DNA of 64,000 nt from Bacillus sp. JCM 19034 (GCF_001310635.1 NZ_BAXR01000007.1:62001-126000); one strand, 5' to 3'; positions 11,655-21,831 are shown, counted from the first letter of the stretch. Translations and numbers: made by a program. The notes: generated by a model not told the origin, from the sequence alone.

Positions 11655-12485
11655 TTACCTGAGCAGTTCTACTAACCGGGACGTTTGTTGATTCGCCTGC
11701 ACCATCATTGCCATTGACACTTGCGACAATATTTGTGCCCTCATAAAATGCATCATTTCCCGAGCATAATCGACATCACGGATTCTAGATTCAGAGGCGG
11801 ACATATTTACAGCCATATTTGATAAATTCGAAACCGTGTGCTCTAATCGATTTTGATACGCACCATAAGTTGCACGCTCAGATGATACTTTCCCGATTGC
11901 ATCATCCAACCTTTCAAGAAATGCATTAGCTTTTTCATTTGATGTAACATCAATTACATCAGCATCATCCAATCCAAGTGCTTGTCCACCCATCGATTGA
12001 AAGTGGAGCTCGACCGACTGACCAGCATTTGCACCTATTTGCAATTTCAGTTTTAATGGTTCATCACCATCTCCCGCCAACAGCTTCCTCGTATTGAATT
12101 CTGTATGCTCAGAAATATGATCAATCTGCTTTGTAAGCTGGGTCAATTCTTGTTGAATGATCAATCTCTCACTTTCTGTATTTGTATCATTAGCTGCCTG
12201 TACGGTTAATTCACGCATCCGTTGGAGAATTTGTTGCGTTTCACTTAATGCACCATCAGCCGTTTGTACTAGAGAGATCCCGTCATTTGCATTACGAATC
12301 GCTTGTTCATAGCCACGAATTTGTGCTCGCATTTTTTCTGATATCGCCAACCCTGCCGCATCATCACTAGCTCGATTAATTCTCTTTCCTGATGCAAGAC
12401 GTTCCATCGATTGAAACATGGCAAAGGAATGACGTTGATAGTGACGATAAGCCATAAATGCCATACGATTAGATTGAATCAACAT
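11655..12485 (-). CDS. Divergent second flagellin
   Basis: 276 residues with both flagellin D0/D1 regions: [37 protein letters not shown] at the N-terminus and the coiled C-terminal [15 protein letters not shown] region ending TSRLVELLR. Compared with the main flagellin at 15625-16443 it diverges in the first 20 residues (MLIQSNRMAFMAYRHYQRHS in place of [16 protein letters not shown]), where subunits pack in the filament core, but keeps the same total length and a short variable region. An AAAGGAG ribosome site precedes the ATG and a sigma-D type promoter is at 12521-12548. It may be a minor or conditionally used filament subunit. Confidence 0.93.
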   Translation of the reverse strand: MLIQSNRMAFMAYRHYQRHSFAMFQSMERLASGKRINRASDDAAGLAISEKMRAQIRGYEQAIRNANDGISLVQTADGALSETQQILQRMRELTVQAANDTNTESERLIIQQELTQLTKQIDHISEHTEFNTRKLLAGDGDEPLKLKLQIGANAGQSVELHFQSMGGQALGLDDADVIDVTSNEKANAFLERLDDAIGKVSSERATYGAYQNRLEHTVSNLSNMAVNMSASESRIRDVDYAREMMHFMRAQILSQVSMAMMVQANQQTSRLVELLR

Positions 12486-12520
12486 GGCGCTTGTCTCCTT
12501 TATTCAATTTTCTATAGATT

Positions 12521-12548
12521 ATATCGACAAGTAATGGCAGAATCATTA
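12521..12548 (-). promoter_or_regulatory. Probable sigma-D promoter of second flagellin
   Basis: On the minus strand GTCGATAT (12521-12528) matches the GCCGATAT -10 element at 7 of 8 positions, with TAAT at a 16-base spacing as a weaker -35. It is about 35 bp upstream of the flagellin start. Confidence 0.6.
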
Positions 12549-12880
12549 GCGGAAGAATTATCTCAACTCCGATCACAAAGATACGTGCTTTTCGTAAGAG
12601 AGCAATTGACAGCAGCACTTACTTCATTCCACATCTCATTAAAGGTAATACGAGCCCCTTCAATCATTGGAATCATAATAGTATAAACGCCCTATATGAT
12701 TAAGGAATATTTAATAACTCCTGTAAATGATTAAAGGAACCAGCAATAATTTAGTAATACTTCCTTTGCCATTTGTTCAAGTAAGATTCAACCATATGTA
12801 CAAAGGACCACTGAAACATAGTCCCTCTATAAATTACGAATTCTATCTAATCAACATTTTTAATGAAACATTTGTATATT
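12549..12880. other. Intergenic region between second flagellin and ATP-grasp gene
   Basis: No gene that I can support. On the minus strand a short open frame near 12560-12690 (starting MIPMIEGARITF) has no ribosome site and no recognised similarity; it could be a gene remnant. No convincing terminator hairpin follows the ATP-grasp gene. Confidence 0.4.
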
Positions 12881-15383
12881 TCATCCTCTGTACTTTTTTG
12901 CTAATTGAATCGCATATGGGATTACGTGTTTGGCAACTTCAAACTCGTAATAGTTGATTCCTGGTTTATTGACATTTACTTCAATAAGTTTAATTTCCGC
13001 ATTTGGGTCGATAGCTAAATCAAGTGCGACTTCCTGGACGTTTTCTTGATACAAATGTTCAAATTCAACAGCAATTTTATGTGATACCTCTTTAATCTTT
13101 GATTCTAAATAACTGTATTTGTTTTCAAAATTCCTTTGTAGAAAGCCCGTTAATTTACTCATATACCCTCCTTTACTTGGAACGAGTATCGTAGCAAACC
13201 CAACTCCAATTCTAGGGTAACTCTCAACAAACGACCAATCCCCACTGCCATCCTTCATCAGGTGTACTCTAATGTCAAATGGATTACCTTCTTTTGTCCG
13301 AGTTTCAATATATTCTTGGACGATGAAAACTCCTTTTTTCACCAGTGAACGAAGATAATCATTTAAACCTAGTTCACTATACTCTTTCTTTTGTTCCTTT
13401 AAAGCTACTAAATAGTTACTATGATCGACTTTCTCAATATAATGTACACCATTTGCAAACGAACCTACTTCGGGTTTTAAGATGATTCTTTCATAATTAT
13501 TTAAATAGTGAAAAATATCCTTCACACGCTCTACCTTTTTATAAGGAATAATATAATCATCTAACATACCAGTAGAACGTAATTGATTATATACTTCAAG
13601 TTTACTAATTGAATTTCCAAAAAACTCATTCGTAAATGGAATCTCTTCTAACTCTCTATAAACCATTTCAAACCCTTTTAGCCCTCTAGTTCTTAAGCGG
13701 TCGTAAATAACGTCAGGATATTCTACTAATTTTGGCACCCATTCTTTATTTTCATAGAAATAGCCTCGGATAACTTTTTCTTCATAATCAATATCTTTTG
13801 GTGTAAAGTAATAAAAAGTTTGTTCCTCAAATTTTGCAACATACGCACAAGCTTCTACTAGTTTATTAATTTCCTTTTCATTTACTAACATTCCAACTTT
13901 TATTTGATCTTCATTTAACTTAGCTATTTCTAAATTAGAAGTTTCAGCAATAAATTCCCTATTTTTATCCCTCTTGTCAAACTTATTTGAGAAAAACAGT
14001 CCATTTTCCGCTAAATAAATGGCATAGGCAATCGTATTGGCAGCTCTTTCATGTTCATGATAAGCTGATTGTGGTCCATTATTTACTTCATGCATCCAAA
14101 ATTTACCGTCTTCATCTATAGTTAAATCAAGGCCTAGCTCATCTATTGCAGCCCCATATAGTTGATCTAAATGTTTTGTTACTCCCATAGCTAACTTTCT
14201 TAGCTCATTTGACATTTCCTTACCTTTGGTTCCATATTGAGTCGTTAAAAATTGAGTTAACTCTTCAGTTCTTCCGCCACGGCTAATATTACTTAAAATA
14301 CTTTTCTTATTACCGATACGCGGATATATTTTTGTTATTTGCCATTTTCCTTGACCATCCTTTTGAACATGTGCTCTAATATCAAACGGTTCCCCTTGGT
14401 TCGTTCGACTCTTAATGTATTTTTGTATCATAAAAAGTCTACTCTTACTAATAATTTCTTCATGTATCCACTTATTAAACTCTAACTCATTTAATACAAA
14501 CTTTTTTTTGTGGTCAAGAACAGAATACCCATTTTTCTGTTTTTTCAACAAAATAAATATTTAATCCCCGTCTACCCATAATTGGTTTTAATACGGCAAT
14601 TTCATGTTCTCTTATAAACGAGTATATATTATTTTCATGATCAGTTATTTTAAATGGAGCGAGCAAATCAAAATACTTCTTTGATTCTATTAACTTCTTC
14701 GGCAAAGTTAATTTTCCATCTATAGCAAATCCTGTAAACGGTATTTGCCTTCTTAACTTTCTTTCCGTAAATGATTGTTGAACACGTACTTTAGGAAGGT
14801 TATTAATCACATTTGGAAAAGGGCAAATTTCCTTGACCCATTCTCCATTCTTGAAAACATCTGCTTCAATTTCTTCCTTTTTAAAATTAACATCCTTCGA
14901 AGAGAAAAAGATCATTTTCACCCCTTGTTTTTGCCCTTCCTCAACGAGGGCTTTAATTCTCCCTTCAGGATAAACCCTCCTTGGATTCTCTTGACATAAA
15001 TAAACCCCTATAATCATTTCACTTTTATTTGCATCTTCCACGAGTAGTTTATCTAATAATTGGTTCCAATTCCTTACTTGTGGTTGTAAAGAAAATTGGA
15101 CAATTTCAATGACTTTTAGTAATTGACCTTGTTCTAACTTTTTAACTATTAAATGTAAGCTCTTCTCTATCTGTCTTCTTTCCTCTACTCCTAAATCAGA
15201 AAACTGCAAAGTTTTGTTGATTGACCTAAAACCATCAACGATTGTACTTAATGTAAAAATACACTCATTTATATTTTTCTCTTTTGCTAATATAGTAAAA
15301 TGCCCAATAGCTTCTAATAGTGTGTGTGAAACGTTTTGTATTTGTTTTAATTGTTTATTATTTAAGTTAGCCAATGTCTGCAC
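12881..15383 (-). CDS. Fused double YheC/YheD-type ATP-grasp protein (frameshifted as given)
   Basis: Rejoined length is 833 residues. Residues 1-125 are an all-helical domain I do not recognise. Two YheC/YheD (endospore coat-associated ATP-grasp) modules follow. Module 1, about 125-465, has VLKPIMGRRGLNIYF, PFDIRAHVQKDG, YPRIG, LGLDLTIDEDG and EVNN. Module 2, about 480-833, has ILKPEVGSFANGVHYIEK, PFDIRVHLMKDG, YPRIG, VALDLAIDPNA and EVNV. Both keep the Arg/Asp and E-x-N residues expected to bind ATP and Mg, so both may be active. ATP-grasp enzymes ligate a carboxylate to an amine or thiol through acyl-phosphate. The break is near 14537: one surplus A in an A run after VEKTEK. The gene lies between two flagellin genes with its own intergenic regions; a role in flagellin modification is only inference from place. 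Standard YheC/YheD proteins carry a single such module. Confidence 0.82.
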
Positions 15384-15574
15384 TCCTTTTTTCCTACGTA
15401 ACTAATTAAAGTTTAACATATTTTATTACTTTAAAATGAATATCAATAAAATATATTATGTATTTCGAACTAAATTCTAACCTATAAAAGTAGACAAGGG
15501 CATGACCATTTATATTTATAAAAAGTTGAACATGCGGTCTAAAACCACAATTATTTAGAGCGTATTTTTAAGAG

Positions 15575-15605
15575 AAAAAAAGAGGATATCGAAAATGATA
15601 TCCTC
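15575..15605 (-). terminator. Intrinsic terminator of hag
   Basis: A perfect 9-bp stem GAGGATATC/GATATCCTC with a 6-nt loop is followed by seven T on the minus strand, 20 bp past the hag stop. Confidence 0.92.
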
Positions 15606-15624
15606 CATAAATTCAATATTAAAA

Positions 15625-16443
15625 TTAACCAAGAAGTTGAAGTACTGATTGCGGTTGCGTATTCGCTTGTGCAAGCATTGCTTGAGAAGCTTGTGAAAGA
15701 ATATTCGCACGAGTCATTTCCATCATTTCACGGGCCATGTCAACGTCACGAATACGAGATTCAGCTGCTTGTAAGTTTTCAGAAGCGTTATCTAAGTTGG
15801 CAATTGTGTGTTCTAAACGGTTTTGTACCGCTCCCAACTTCGAACGTTCAGCAGACACCTTTTCAATTGCTTCGTTAATAGTAGTGATAGCCTGATCTGC
15901 TCCTTCTTGAGTAGCAATTTCAAGTCCATTTACTCCTAACGCTTCAGAAGTCATTTCAGCAAATTCAACTGTAATGTTTTGTTCAGAGTTTGCTCCGATA
16001 TGGAAGACAACACCAGATTCTGCTAATTCACCATTAAATAATGTTTGCGTATTGAACTCAGTGTTATTTGCGATACGATCAATTTCATCAATTAGTTGTG
16101 CAACTTCCTTTTGAAGTTCTTCTCGGTCAACTTCAACATTCGTATCGTTCGCAGCTTGTACAGCTAGTTCACGCATACGTTGAAGAATGCTGTGCGTTTC
16201 ATCAAGAGCACCTTCACCTGTTTGAATCATTGAAATACCATCTTGAGCGTTACGACTAGCTTGGTCTAAACCGCGGATTTGAGCACGCATCTTTTCAGAG
16301 ATTGCAAGTCCAGCAGCGTCATCACCAGCACGGTTAATACGTAGTCCTGAAGAAAGCTTCTCCATTGATGATCGCATGTGGTTTTGGTTGATACCCATTT
16401 GACGGTGCGTATTTAACGCAGGGATATTGTTATTAATAATCAT
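15625..16443 (-). CDS. hag: Flagellin Hag (main filament subunit)
   Basis: 272 residues. I place the start at 16443 ([20 protein letters not shown]), which has an AAGGAGG ribosome site and is the conserved flagellin N-terminus; a longer reading frame upstream is only leader. It has both conserved D0/D1 ends ([37 protein letters not shown]-terminus VLQLLG) and a short central variable region, as in other Bacillaceae. It polymerises into the filament after export with FliS. The gene follows csrA as in B. subtilis, and its leader has a sigma-D type promoter and CsrA sites, so synthesis should be tied to free FliW levels. Confidence 0.97.
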   Translation of the reverse strand: MIINNNIPALNTHRQMGINQNHMRSSMEKLSSGLRINRAGDDAAGLAISEKMRAQIRGLDQASRNAQDGISMIQTGEGALDETHSILQRMRELAVQAANDTNVEVDREELQKEVAQLIDEIDRIANNTEFNTQTLFNGELAESGVVFHIGANSEQNITVEFAEMTSEALGVNGLEIATQEGADQAITTINEAIEKVSAERSKLGAVQNRLEHTIANLDNASENLQAAESRIRDVDMAREMMEMTRANILSQASQAMLAQANTQPQSVLQLLG

Positions 16444-16450
16444 AATAAAT

Positions 16451-16488
16451 TTCCTCCTTGAATTGTGTTCCCGCCCACGTCCTTGTGG
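16451..16488 (-). promoter_or_regulatory. hag: CsrA-binding sites in hag leader
   Basis: In the mRNA, CCACAAGGACGTGG (16475-16488) folds as a 4-bp stem presenting AAGGAC in the loop, close to the SELEX consensus for CsrA. A second GGA lies in CAAGGAGG (16451-16462 region), which is the ribosome site itself. Two spaced GGA sites with one over the ribosome site is the known B. subtilis hag arrangement, where CsrA blocks translation and FliW relieves it. Confidence 0.75.
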
Positions 16489-16556
16489 TTGGATAAGTAT
16501 AATAGAGCCATCGGCAAGAAATGCGGCCGTCATCCCTTGCTTCATGCTTATCTATT

Positions 16557-16583
16557 ATATCGGATAATGATTAAAAAAGTTAA
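16557..16583 (-). promoter_or_regulatory. hag: Sigma-D promoter of hag
   Basis: On the minus strand TCCGATAT (16557-16564) lies 15 bases after TTAA (16580-16583), close to TAAA-N15-GCCGATAT. It predicts a leader of about 105 nt containing the CsrA sites. Confidence 0.75.
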
Positions 16584-16697
16584 TAGTTTTTGAAGAATTT
16601 TTTTATTTTTTTTAGTTCTTTTTTCGCGAATCTTTTGTATCAGTTGAAATAATTGGTCATTTATCTTGTCTGAATGCTTTCGATAGACGGACATAGC

Positions 16698-16730
16698 AAA
16701 AAACTCCCCCCGCCCATTCAGAGAGGGTTT
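16698..16730 (-). terminator. Intrinsic terminator after csrA
   Basis: On the minus strand AACCCTCTC pairs with GGGGGAGTT (one mismatch and two G-T pairs) and is followed by six T, immediately past the csrA stop. It separates the fliW-csrA transcript from the hag promoter. Confidence 0.65.
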
Positions 16731-16734
16731 TCCA

Positions 16735-16959
16735 CTATTTCCCAAACCCCTTTAATACATCAAGCGACACGGTTTGTGCAGCTGCTTGGTTTTCCTCTTG
16801 AATTTGGATATAAATTTCTTTACGGTGGATGTCAACGTGTCTTGGGGCTTCGATGCCAATTTTCACTTGATCGCCTTCAATCGAGAGAATTTTAATTTCG
16901 ATATCATCACCGATTTTCAAGGCTTCTGTTGCTTTACGAGAGAGCACAAGCATGGTCAC
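16735..16959 (-). CDS. csrA: Translational regulator CsrA
   Basis: 74 residues, the normal length. It begins [20 protein letters not shown] from the second ATG (the annotated start adds two residues) and has the RNA-binding region [19 protein letters not shown]. CsrA is a dimeric RNA-binding protein that in Bacillus represses hag translation and is antagonised by FliW. The start overlaps the fliW stop by 4 bp (ATGA), coupling the two. The target site is visible in the hag leader 250 bp downstream. Confidence 0.97.
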   Translation of the reverse strand: MTMLVLSRKATEALKIGDDIEIKILSIEGDQVKIGIEAPRHVDIHRKEIYIQIQEENQAAAQTVSLDVLKGFGK

Positions 16960-17405
16960 TCCCCCTTCCCAGTTTTAGCAGCTTGTTTGAAAATTTTATG
17001 CTTAGTCGTATAATCGCTGTCGCTCATGAGAATTTGTTTCGCTTCGTTTGTCCGTGCATTAATGATAATTGGACCTTGTAGGTTTGCCGTTGTTTCCGAA
17101 AATGGTTCTTTTACCGTTAGGACGACGTATGTTGCTACTTCTTCAGGTTTTTCAATATGTAGCTGTTCTTTTGTTGCATCTTGGAGCTTTACTTGGTAGT
17201 TATCAACATAATCAAATGGGTTTACGAGAATAAAGGCAATCTCGACTGTTTTCGTTGATTGTAATACGAGAAAGGGTGATTGCTCCTCGAGTGGATAAAG
17301 AACAAACGACATCTCCTCTTCAAATGCCGGGATTCCAGTCGGGAATGTGATAATTTGCTCTTTGTTAATCTCGACTTCACCAATATATTTCGTTTGTATT
17401 TTCAT
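16956..17405 (-). CDS. fliW: Flagellar assembly factor FliW
   Basis: 149 residues with the FliW pattern: [26 protein letters not shown] at the N-terminus, LNLQ-like region [14 protein letters not shown] near 75-88 and the C-terminal [20 protein letters not shown]. FliW binds CsrA allosterically when not occupied by flagellin, freeing hag mRNA for translation. It is coupled to csrA by a 4-bp overlap. A terminator (17514-17544) separates it from yviE, so unlike a simple read-through flgM operon this pair probably has its own promoter in the 100 bp upstream, though I do not see a clear one. Confidence 0.96.
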   Translation of the reverse strand: MKIQTKYIGEVEINKEQIITFPTGIPAFEEEMSFVLYPLEEQSPFLVLQSTKTVEIAFILVNPFDYVDNYQVKLQDATKEQLHIEKPEEVATYVVLTVKEPFSETTANLQGPIIINARTNEAKQILMSDSDYTTKHKIFKQAAKTGKGE

Positions 17406-17513
17406 TCCTTACACCTCATTGATCAAACTTCTAGTTCATTGCCTTTAGTGTATCAAGAAAAATTACATCAGTCGATATGCTTATTACCCGCTTCCCTTGA
17501 TTAACTATTATCC

Positions 17514-17544
17514 AAAAAAGGCTCCCATTCTCATTGGAAGCCTT
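17514..17544 (-). terminator. Intrinsic terminator after yviE
   Basis: AAGGCTTCC pairs with GGGAGCCTT (17518-17526 with 17536-17544) and is followed by T residues on the minus strand; it begins at the yviE stop codon. Confidence 0.75.
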
Positions 17545-18124
17545 ATAACCCTCGGTCTACGTTAGTACCAACTGCCTGGAAAGCAATTTGATTTTTTTGT
17601 TGCAAATAAATATCTACGCCCCATTTCGGAATGTCAATCTCCGGTTTCTGCGGTGTAACGTGAATGTTTGCTTCACTTTTTCTAGCACGGATATGTACTT
17701 CACTTGGCTGATAGTCAAACGACACTTTCGACATTGAATTTGGCATATAGGCGATGTTCGCTTGTTTTTGGGGTCTACTCCCTCTTTGGGCGGCAATATG
17801 CGTGATCGCATGATTTCCATTTTCAATTTTTTTAAGCTGTTCTCCCTCGCGAGCAGTCTTCGCAACATAGTTCATGACAGTTCCGCGAATACGTTGATAA
17901 AACTCATTGCTAAGACGTAAAGGAGTTTTTAAGTTCGCATCAGCAAAGGCTTCCGTTTGGTCAATATACAATCTTCTCGCTGTTGTACTTATTTCAACTA
18001 AGTTCGTATGCTCTTGACTAATTTGTAGATCAGCTTGATGCTGTTTTATTTGCATTGGTGGTTGAACGGAACGAAGACCAGTTTGTGCCAACGTTTGATC
18101 AATATGTAATTGGACTTGCTGCAT
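17543..18124 (-). CDS. yviE: YviE-like flagellar locus protein (DUF6470 family)
   Basis: 193 residues. It matches the YviE/DUF6470 proteins found between flgL and fliW in Bacillus: N-terminal LHIDQTLAQTGLRSVQPPM, the repeated pattern of alternating hydrophobic strands, and conserved C-terminal WGVDIYLQQKNQIAFQAVG. The function is unknown; position in the flgK-flgL-yviE-fliW order supports a role in flagellar assembly. It starts 22 bp after the flgL stop and is probably the last gene of the yvyF/flgM transcript because a terminator follows. Confidence 0.88.
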   Translation of the reverse strand: MQQVQLHIDQTLAQTGLRSVQPPMQIKQHQADLQISQEHTNLVEISTTARRLYIDQTEAFADANLKTPLRLSNEFYQRIRGTVMNYVAKTAREGEQLKKIENGNHAITHIAAQRGSRPQKQANIAYMPNSMSKVSFDYQPSEVHIRARKSEANIHVTPQKPEIDIPKWGVDIYLQQKNQIAFQAVGTNVDRGL

Positions 18125-18146
18125 CTTCGCACCTCCTATAACTTTT

Positions 18147-19329
18147 TTATCTTAGAAAATCAATTAACGACGGTTGAATGATTCTAGAGCCTGATGCTAA
18201 AGCGGCACGATGGACACTTTCCTGAATAAGTAATTCCATGATCACCTTTTCTATATCTACATCTTCGTTATCAGACATAATTCGTTTTGCCGTAATTTCT
18301 TGATCAAGAATTCGATTTTCCATCATTTCTACTCTGTTTACCCTTGCTCCAAGCTCAGCACGCTCTGAAACGAAGTGATCAATATGGTCGTAAAAATTGT
18401 CGATATACGACGTTAGCTCTTCACCTGTAACCGTATCATCCTCTAATGCCTGTTCGAGACGAATCATATCGCCAAATAATGCATTGTTAAATATATTACT
18501 CGGATTAATATTAACAGGAACGGTTACGCCTTTAAATATTTCGATCTCAACATTTTGAGTGTTGTAGGAGACCGCGTTACGACTAGCGACCACTACATCG
18601 TTTGTACGAACTGAAGTTGTTATCGTTTCACCATCTTGATTTGTGTCTGGTTTTATATAAGTGACCGAACCACCTTCATCCTCAATTACAAGGCGAAATG
18701 CCTCTGTCTCAAAAGTTTGATCCCCAAACTCCGGTTCTGTTTGTCTAATATCTTGATAAATTTGTTGTCCATCTACTTCCCCGACATACCGAAATACTTG
18801 ACCATCATATACAATATCAGTATCGTTAGGCTCAATGGTCCCATTAAATAAATCAACCGTACCGTAAAACATCTCCTCCAAATTAACAATTGGTGGGGTC
18901 ATCGTATTCGTTCCATTAAATATATATTTATTGCTATTTTTTGTATTGGCAATAGACTGCATATGCTCGCGTAGCTGCTTTATTTCTTTGGCTATATTTG
19001 CTCGTTCAGATGCATCGTAGGAATCGTTAGCAGCTTGTGTAGCAAGTTCTCGAATACGACGTAAAATTTCAGTTCCTTGATCTAGTGCAGAATCGGCTGT
19101 TTCAAGCCAGTTATGAACCTCGCCGATATTACGTTTAAACTGCTCGATCTCTGTTACTTCTGTACGATAACGCATCCCTTTCATTGCAATGACAGTCCTG
19201 CGACGGACGAGAGATTTTCTTTCCGGTTACTAATTGATCTTGAAGTCTTGCCAAACCATTGTATCCTTGATTAATATAACGTAACGTATGACTTGATAGC
19301 ATTGCTTGAGTTACACGCATTTCGCTCAC
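18147..19329 (-). CDS. flgL: Hook-filament junction protein FlgL (frameshifted as given)
   Basis: Rejoined length is 394 residues, longer than the roughly 300 of B. subtilis FlgL because of an enlarged middle (about residues 140-290). The N-terminus has the family start MRVTQAMLSSHTLRYINQGY and LVTGKKISRPSQD; the C-terminus has RVEMMENRILDQE and LLIQESVHRAALASGSRI. FlgL (HAP3) joins the hook to the filament with FlgK and is exported by the flagellar system. The break is near 19195, where two C appear to be missing (SRPSQD-PVIAMKGMRYR restored). It is 10 bp downstream of flgK. Confidence 0.93.
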
Positions 19330-19338
19330 CTACCCTTC

Positions 19339-21041
19339 TTATCTACCTACAACACCCATACCATTAATAATCCGGTCTAACATTTCATCGACTAACGTAA
19401 TGTTACGTGCTGCTGCATTATAAGCGTGCTGGAACTGAATTAATAACGTCAGCTCTTCATCTAAAGAAACACTGCTGACCGCATCTCGACGATAGGAGAT
19501 ACCTGCCTTTAGCCCTTCCGCATTATCTCTCATTCCAATCGCCTCAGACGCTTTTACACCTAAATCTCCTATCATTCCTTGATAATAGCTTCCAATCGTT
19601 GCAGTGTTTTCACCGAGCTGCAATGTTAAGTCTTTTACATCTGCTAAACGACGGGCGTTTGTCGCATCTCCTTCATAGGCAACAGGTACACCGTTACTAT
19701 AACTTGAAGGGTCATTTAGGAAGTTGCGAATGTTTTCATAATATGCTTCATCGCGTTCAGCATTTAATAGGTTCTCGTACTCCTCTTTCTTTCCTTCAGC
19801 AAGATCGTCTAAACTAACTCCGGCAGCTGCAATATTGTCTAAGCTATCTTCAATATTTTGATGGACGCTAATTGCTTTTGATGCTCTAACTCCATCACCC
19901 ATTTTGACAAGTCAAAAAATTCACTACCCAGCTCAACATTGCCATTTAGATCTGGTAATGTGAAGCCAATTTGGTGGACTTCGTTAATTTGATTTGCAAA
20001 TGTCTCAGCTAATAAATCAATTTCAGCAAACATATCGGGTAAAATCCCTTTCACATCGTCAATAGATGCTCCATAGCCAAATGCTTCTATTAAACCTTTC
20101 ATAGCACCTCTTGGCATTGTATCTAAGTCAATATTAGCTAATTCGTTTTCATCTTCATCTACCAACGTGAAGCGACTAACAAATGATTCATCCTCAGAAA
20201 ATTCTATCGCTAACCTCTTATAGCTTAATTGCCCAGTTCCATCAACGAGGACGATCGGTTCACCGTCATTACCTAGCATTTGCTTGCCTGAATCATCAAT
20301 TAAAATAACGGTTACTGCACCTTCAGCAGCAGCACTCGGATCGCCACTACTTTCCTCTCGTTTCACCTGTATGTTTAGCATACTTGATAGCTTATCTAAA
20401 ATTAGGTCTTGCTTATCATACAAATCATTCGTTACATATCCATGTGGCTCTGCTTCACGAACTTTCTGGTTAATATCCTCCAGTTCTTTAAACAGACGAT
20501 TTATTTCTTTTTCTGTCACTTCAATTTCTTCCTTATAATCATTATGAATCGTTGTTAATGAATCGTGAAGATGATGAAAGGTTTCTGTAACAGCGACCGC
20601 TCTTTGCCTTACAATTCGTCTTGCACCTGCATCTTCTGGATCTGTGCTTAGCTCTTGAAATGCCTTCCAAAATTCATCTATTTGATGTTTTAATCCTTCA
20701 TTAGAAGGTTCGTTTAACACATCTTCTAATTTTTCGAAAGCGACAACTTTAGTAGCCCAGTAACCTTCCTTGTTAAATTCGTTCCTGAATTGAATATCCA
20801 AAAACTGATCTCGTATCCGTTGAACGCTACCAGCTTGTACCCCTGTCCCAATTTGACCTGGTATACGTGGTGCATTTCTTCCTACATTCGGATAAGGTTC
20901 AGTTGGTGCGAAATTCACTCGTTGCCTTGTATACCCTTGCGTATTCGCATTCGCAATATTTTGGCCTACTGTATGTAGAGCGTATTGCTGCGTCATCATA
21001 GCACGGCGTGCCGTTTCTAACCCATGAAATGTTGATTGCAT
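19339..21041 (-). CDS. flgK: Hook-associated protein 1 FlgK (frameshifted as given)
   Basis: Rejoined length is 567 residues, as expected for FlgK. The N-terminus has STFHGLETARRAMMTQQYAL and NIANANTQGYTRQRVNF, the flagellar rod/hook signature; the C-terminus has SVSLDEELTLLIQFQHAYNAAARNI, where the terminal heptads pack in the junction. FlgK (HAP1) sits on the hook tip before FlgL. The break is near 19899, where an A run is short by one (DLSKMGDGVRASKAIS restored). It follows flgN by 16 bp in the flgM operon. Confidence 0.95.
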
Positions 21042-21057
21042 TTGTCTTCCTCCTTAT

Positions 21058-21552
21058 TTACGCTTTAGAATCAAACAGAGACCGACCGGTTCCGAGTAGC
21101 TCATCCTGGCGCTCATTCGGGCTGTAGCTGATATCTTCTTTTTGTGGCATCATTAAATCTAGTGAGAGCGTGACAAATTGAAGCGACTCATCAATGAGCT
21201 GTTGGTTAAATTGATTTTGTCGTTTAAGCTTATCCGTAGTATCAAGTAACGACTGTTGTAATGTCGTTAAACGTTGTGCATCTTCCTCGTTAGCCCATTT
21301 TAGTAACTCACTGACAGTAGCCATCTCTTTACTGATACCTTGTTCATGCAAAAAGGATTTAACCGCTTTTGTTCGCAGCACCTCTGTTGCTTCAAGTTGT
21401 CGAATCAGCTTTGCTTCATTTCGAACAAGTGCTTCGATTTCTTTCGGATTCCCCTTTTTAATTGGTTCAACCTTTTGCTTCGCTATTTTTAGTAATTCAT
21501 GCTGTATTTCGTCTAGTCGCCCCATTAGTTGAATGAGAGTCTGCATCGACAT
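21058..21552 (-). CDS. flgN: Flagellar chaperone FlgN
   Basis: 164 residues, predicted entirely helical, beginning MSMQTLIQLMGRLDEIQHELLKIA. It has the FlgN pattern of a long antiparallel coiled coil with LKRQNQFNQQLIDESLQFV near residue 110. FlgN keeps FlgK and FlgL unpolymerised in the cytoplasm before export. It is directly between flgM and flgK, the standard place (B. subtilis yvyG). Confidence 0.93.
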   Translation of the reverse strand: MSMQTLIQLMGRLDEIQHELLKIAKQKVEPIKKGNPKEIEALVRNEAKLIRQLEATEVLRTKAVKSFLHEQGISKEMATVSELLKWANEEDAQRLTTLQQSLLDTTDKLKRQNQFNQQLIDESLQFVTLSLDLMMPQKEDISYSPNERQDELLGTGRSLFDSKA

Positions 21553-21573
21553 CTGTCTATCTCTCCTCTAAAA

Positions 21574-21831
21574 TTATTGATTCCAATGATCGTAAAACTT
21601 CGCGGCCACGGCTTTCGGATCGACCTTATATTGACCAGATTCAATTTGCTGCTTCAATGCTTCTACTTTCTTTACACGTTCTGGATCTTGTGTTTCCTGT
21701 TGCCTTTGAAATGCTTCAGAGGAAATTTGTACCTCATCTTGCTTCTTCCTAGCAAATTCATTCTTACCTACTTTATCAACCTGCTTTTTATAAACGTTTT
21801 GCTGAATTGATTGATATGGATTGACCTTCAC
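21574..21831 (-). CDS. flgM: Anti-sigma-D factor FlgM
   Basis: 85 residues from a GTG start at 21831, chosen because an AGAAGAGGTG ribosome site precedes it and because homologues begin KxNPYQ; a frame open further upstream adds eight residues. The C-terminal half, EALKQQIESGQYKVDPKAVA, is the sigma-binding helix region of the FlgM family. FlgM holds the motility sigma factor inactive until the hook-basal body is complete. A perfect sigma-D promoter lies about 110 bp upstream, giving autoregulation. Confidence 0.95.
   Translation of the reverse strand: MKVNPYQSIQQNVYKKQVDKVGKNEFARKKQDEVQISSEAFQRQQETQDPERVKKVEALKQQIESGQYKVDPKAVAAKFYDHWNQ

Noticed and set aside
12560-12690. Short minus-strand frame starting MIPMIEGARITF
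   Set aside because: No ribosome site, no recognised family, and too short to support; possibly a remnant but not annotated as a gene.
16444-16545. Upstream in-frame extension of hag by 34 residues
   Set aside because: The conserved flagellin start [12 protein letters not shown] has its own AAGGAGG site; the extension covers the CsrA hairpin and is leader RNA.
16548-16745. 65-codon open frame between csrA and hag on the minus strand
   Set aside because: It overlaps the csrA terminator and the hag promoter, has no good ribosome site and is merely AT-rich Lys/Ile sequence; it is unlikely to be a gene.
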